Under the pieces are notes generated by a model that was not told the origin of the DNA, made no database searches, and worked only from the letters and a program-made list of their open reading frames with translations. From positions 124,001-188,000 of the forward strand of contig JAIQFC010000003.1 in the NCBI GenBank assembly GCA_020073465.1: a stretch of DNA of 64,000 bases, given 5' to 3'. This document shows, piece after piece, positions 62,267-64,000 of this stretch. This stretch comes from Terriglobia bacterium. GTDB lineage: Bacteria; Acidobacteriota; Terriglobia; Terriglobales; Acidobacteriaceae. The position numbers were made by a program, and so were the translations under genes. Position 1 is the stretch's first letter. Each line of letters opens with the position of its first letter.

Positions 62267-62751
62267 CCGCTTCCCGCAACCTCTTAGTTTTCGGCGGAAT
62301 TGCCCTGGCAGCGTTCGGAATGTCTTACGGCTTGCATTACGCGCTGTTTGTGGAACACCAGACATTGGATCGCATGGGCGGCTCGCTGATGCAAGCCTTC
62401 GTCCGCGCGGCAGAACGGCAGATGCCCCAGGCACATGATGCGATTGGCACCTATGCTTCTGCCAAGTACGACTATGTCCGCCAGGTTGATGTTCATTCCC
62501 ACTGGACCGGCTTGGCGATGCTGATGATCGTGCTCGGGATCGCTTTTGATGGCGTCGCGTTCAGCGAGCGAGTGCGAACGTGGATCGCCGGCAGCTTGCT
62601 GGGAGGATCCGTATTGTTTCCATTCGGCGTGATTTTACAGACGGCGAGCCATGGTTCTGTTTTCGGCTCGGCGTTGGCGATTGCAGGATCCGCGCTGGTA
62701 ACGCTCGCGCTGGCCGCAGCAGCGTGGGGATTTACGCGGCAAGCAACGTGA
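62263..62751 (+). CDS. Single 4-TM HxH membrane protein, paralogue of the preceding gene's units
   Basis: A 162-aa protein starting MTASRNLLVFGGIALAAFGM at the ATGA overlap. It aligns with each half of the 376-aa neighbour: NLLVFGGIAL matches RLLIFGGIAL, DVHSHWTGLAMLMIVLG (His78/80) matches DAHVHMTDAGY, and LFPFGVIL matches LLPVGIFL. Length and four-helix topology equal those of single-unit styrene-oxide isomerases (about 165-170 aa) and hydroxylaminobenzene mutases. Together the two genes encode three units, so a trimer-like arrangement (2+1) is possible. The molybdenum-hydroxylase genes follow after 80 bp. Family membership is a hypothesis from architecture. Confidence 0.8.
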   Translation: MTASRNLLVFGGIALAAFGMSYGLHYALFVEHQTLDRMGGSLMQAFVRAAERQMPQAHDAIGTYASAKYDYVRQVDVHSHWTGLAMLMIVLGIAFDGVAFSERVRTWIAGSLLGGSVLFPFGVILQTASHGSVFGSALAIAGSALVTLALAAAAWGFTRQAT

Positions 62752-62831
62752 GTTCTTGGTTACACTGCGATTTGTAATCATCGAGGAATAGAAGTTCCTC
62801 GAAGCATTGAGATGTGAGGTAAGGGAGCAGG

Positions 62832-63725
62832 ATGTATCCTCGACCATTCCATTACCATCGGGCCAGTTCTTTGCGCGAAGCGGTGACCATGCTCTCCCAA
62901 TTAGGGGAGGATGCCAGGTTCCTCGCTGGCGGTCAGAGTCTGATTCCGCTGATGAAACTGCGCTTTTCCAATCCCTCGCATCTTGTGGACCTGAGTTTCG
63001 TCCCTGGCGCAGCCTACATAAAGCAGGAAAGGAGCGCATTGCATTTCGGAGCACTTACACGCCACTCGGAGATTGAGAACTCCGCCACGGCCGCGATGCT
63101 TCCTGTTCTCCACGACTGTGCCGCGGGCATTGCAGACGTGCAGGTACGAAACCGCGGCACCATCGGGGGCTCGCTCGCGGAAGCTGACCCGAGCGGCGAT
63201 TGGGCGACGGTCCTGCTGACCCAAGAGACGGAACTGCGATGTCTTGGTCCGAGCGGCGAGCGCACCGTGCCCTTGCGCGGGTTCATCACAGATGCCTACA
63301 CCACCGTTCTTGGGCACGATGAACTGATTCAGGAGGTCATCGTGAGAATTCCTCCTCCAGGAAGCGGAGGAGCTTACCTGGCGTTCAAACGCTCGGCCCC
63401 GGTGTATCCGACCGCCAGCGTCGCGGTGCAGCTTACCATGGACGGTGGCGTCTGCAAGGATGCCGTTATCACCTTGGGCTGCGTGGGACTTACAGTTGTG
63501 CGATCGGAGGGTTCCGAGGCCGCTCTTCGGGGCCACGAAATCGACGACAAAGCCATCGCGGCCGCTATGGAAGCGGCGCGAGCAGCGGCTGATCCGCAGG
63601 CTGACATGCGAGGATCGGTGGAATACAAACGCGTGCTGGTGGCCGCACTGCTGAAGCGGGCAATCGAAATCGCGATGCGGCGAGCACGCGGAGAGCAGGT
63701 AGAAGTCAGTCACATCTATGCCTGA
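62832..63725 (+). CDS. FAD-binding subunit of a xanthine-dehydrogenase-family molybdenum hydroxylase (CoxM-like)
   Basis: A 297-aa flavoprotein. FAD-pyrophosphate motifs are present: AGGQSLIP (32-39) and [15 protein letters not shown] (109-123), the variant of T-I-G-G-x-x-x-x-A-D-P-A-x-D. The C-terminal CO-dehydrogenase flavoprotein domain (about 180-290) includes [19 protein letters not shown]. It passes electrons from the [2Fe-2S] subunit to an acceptor. The gene overlaps the following [2Fe-2S] gene by 8 nt. Members act on aldehydes, purines, CO or N-heterocycles; the large molybdenum subunit that would decide lies beyond the window. Confidence 0.94.
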   Translation: MYPRPFHYHRASSLREAVTMLSQLGEDARFLAGGQSLIPLMKLRFSNPSHLVDLSFVPGAAYIKQERSALHFGALTRHSEIENSATAAMLPVLHDCAAGIADVQVRNRGTIGGSLAEADPSGDWATVLLTQETELRCLGPSGERTVPLRGFITDAYTTVLGHDELIQEVIVRIPPPGSGGAYLAFKRSAPVYPTASVAVQLTMDGGVCKDAVITLGCVGLTVVRSEGSEAALRGHEIDDKAIAAAMEAARAAADPQADMRGSVEYKRVLVAALLKRAIEIAMRRARGEQVEVSHIYA

Positions 63726-64000
63726 CATTTTTGAAAAGGTTGCGATTCAATTGAAAGTCAACGGGAAGACTCACTCCCTGACTGTCGAACCCCGCATGTT
63801 GTTGGTGGAGTTGCTTCGTGAAGCGCTCGATTTGACGGGAACGCACGTCGGCTGTGACACGACTTACTGTGGCGCATGCACCGTCATCATGAACGGAGCA
63901 GCCGTGAAATCCTGTACGGTGTTTGCCGTTCAAGCGGATGGCGCCGAGATTACGACTGTCGAGGGACTGGAAAAAGATGGCAAGCTTCATCCCATTCAGC
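63718..64000 (+). CDS. [2Fe-2S] subunit of the molybdenum hydroxylase (CoxS-like), partial
   Basis: The first 94 residues are visible, cut by the window edge. They read [20 protein letters not shown], then the plant-type ferredoxin cluster Cys46-x4-Cys51-x2-Cys54-x11-Cys66 ([12 protein letters not shown]). The second, helical [2Fe-2S] domain is about to begin ([14 protein letters not shown]). Start chosen for the 8-nt overlap with the FAD subunit, usual for these operons. It moves electrons from the molybdenum centre to FAD. Confidence 0.95.
   Translation, partial: MPDIFEKVAIQLKVNGKTHSLTVEPRMLLVELLREALDLTGTHVGCDTTYCGACTVIMNGAAVKSCTVFAVQADGAEITTVEGLEKDGKLHPIQ

Noticed and set aside
62832..64000. 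Calling the FAD and [2Fe-2S] subunits a true carbon-monoxide dehydrogenase
   Set aside because: The deciding large subunit with its active-site loop is outside the window; CoxM/CoxS-like subunits are shared by aldehyde, purine and heterocycle hydroxylases.
1..64000. CRISPR arrays, rRNA genes, riboswitches, prophage
   Set aside because: No regularly spaced repeats, rRNA-like sequence, recognisable riboswitch core or phage structural genes were seen.

Overview
The window looks like a chromosomal segment of a GC-rich member of the Acidobacteriota (Terriglobia-like). The evidence is the set of lineage-typical families: a run of ADOP-type duplicated permeases, two VWFA-related acidobacterial proteins, an Oar-like TonB-dependent receptor with a carboxypeptidase-regulatory domain, a winged-helix/TM/TPR regulator, a DUF2934 protein and a DUF4382 lipoprotein. 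No rRNA, CRISPR array, intact tRNA, prophage or transposase gene was found.

Layout. (1) 1-18.7 kb, minus strand: a VWFA-related secreted protein followed by a tightly packed efflux operon with one HlyD-type adaptor, one LolD/MacB-type ATPase and at least six paralogous FtsX/MacB permeases, the last cut by the window edge. (2) 18.9-25.5 kb: envelope genes mixed with decayed ones: a truncated LamG protein, a glycoside-hydrolase C-terminal remnant, a seven-bladed Cys-paired propeller, a cupin pseudogene, a DUF4097 protein, a carboxypeptidase-regulatory membrane protein, a di-haem oxidoreductase and a small CxxC protein. (3) 25.7-28.5 kb, plus strand: a CadC-like regulator with TPRs. (4) 28.8-39.4 kb, minus strand: an unrecognised 734-aa protein, a tRNA-Ser 3' fragment, a DUF2235 hydrolase fused to a di-haem cytochrome, a GntR/UTRA pseudogene, a second VWFA-related protein and an unrecognised 1041-aa secreted protein. 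(5) 40-48.4 kb: a Ddn-like F420 enzyme, a DUF2934 protein, a DUF4382 lipoprotein, an M48 protease and a 1469-aa DUF2339 membrane protein. (6) 48.6-53 kb: an MFS-PlsC-acyl-ACP synthetase fusion, a PAP2 phosphatase and a glycosyltransferase remnant. (7) 53-55.8 kb, minus: an amino-acid permease and a class V PLP enzyme. (8) 56-64 kb, plus: a GntR/FCD regulator, TonB receptor, luciferase-like flavin oxidoreductase, two related 4-TM-unit membrane proteins, then FAD and [2Fe-2S] subunits of a molybdenum hydroxylase, cut by the window edge.

The most interesting locus is (8). The 376-aa membrane protein is a tandem duplication of a 4-TM unit carrying an HxH motif at the start of TM2, and the next gene encodes the same unit once. 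Architecture and motif position recall styrene-oxide isomerase and hydroxylaminobenzene mutase. A flavin monooxygenase-like gene precedes them and an aldehyde-oxidase-like gene set follows, so the order resembles the logic of styrene degradation (oxygenate, isomerise, oxidise the aldehyde) built from different enzyme families. The duplication is visible in the sequence; the pathway is inference. Second in interest are the DUF2235-cytochrome fusion beside a tRNA-Ser fragment and the one-ATPase/many-permease operon.
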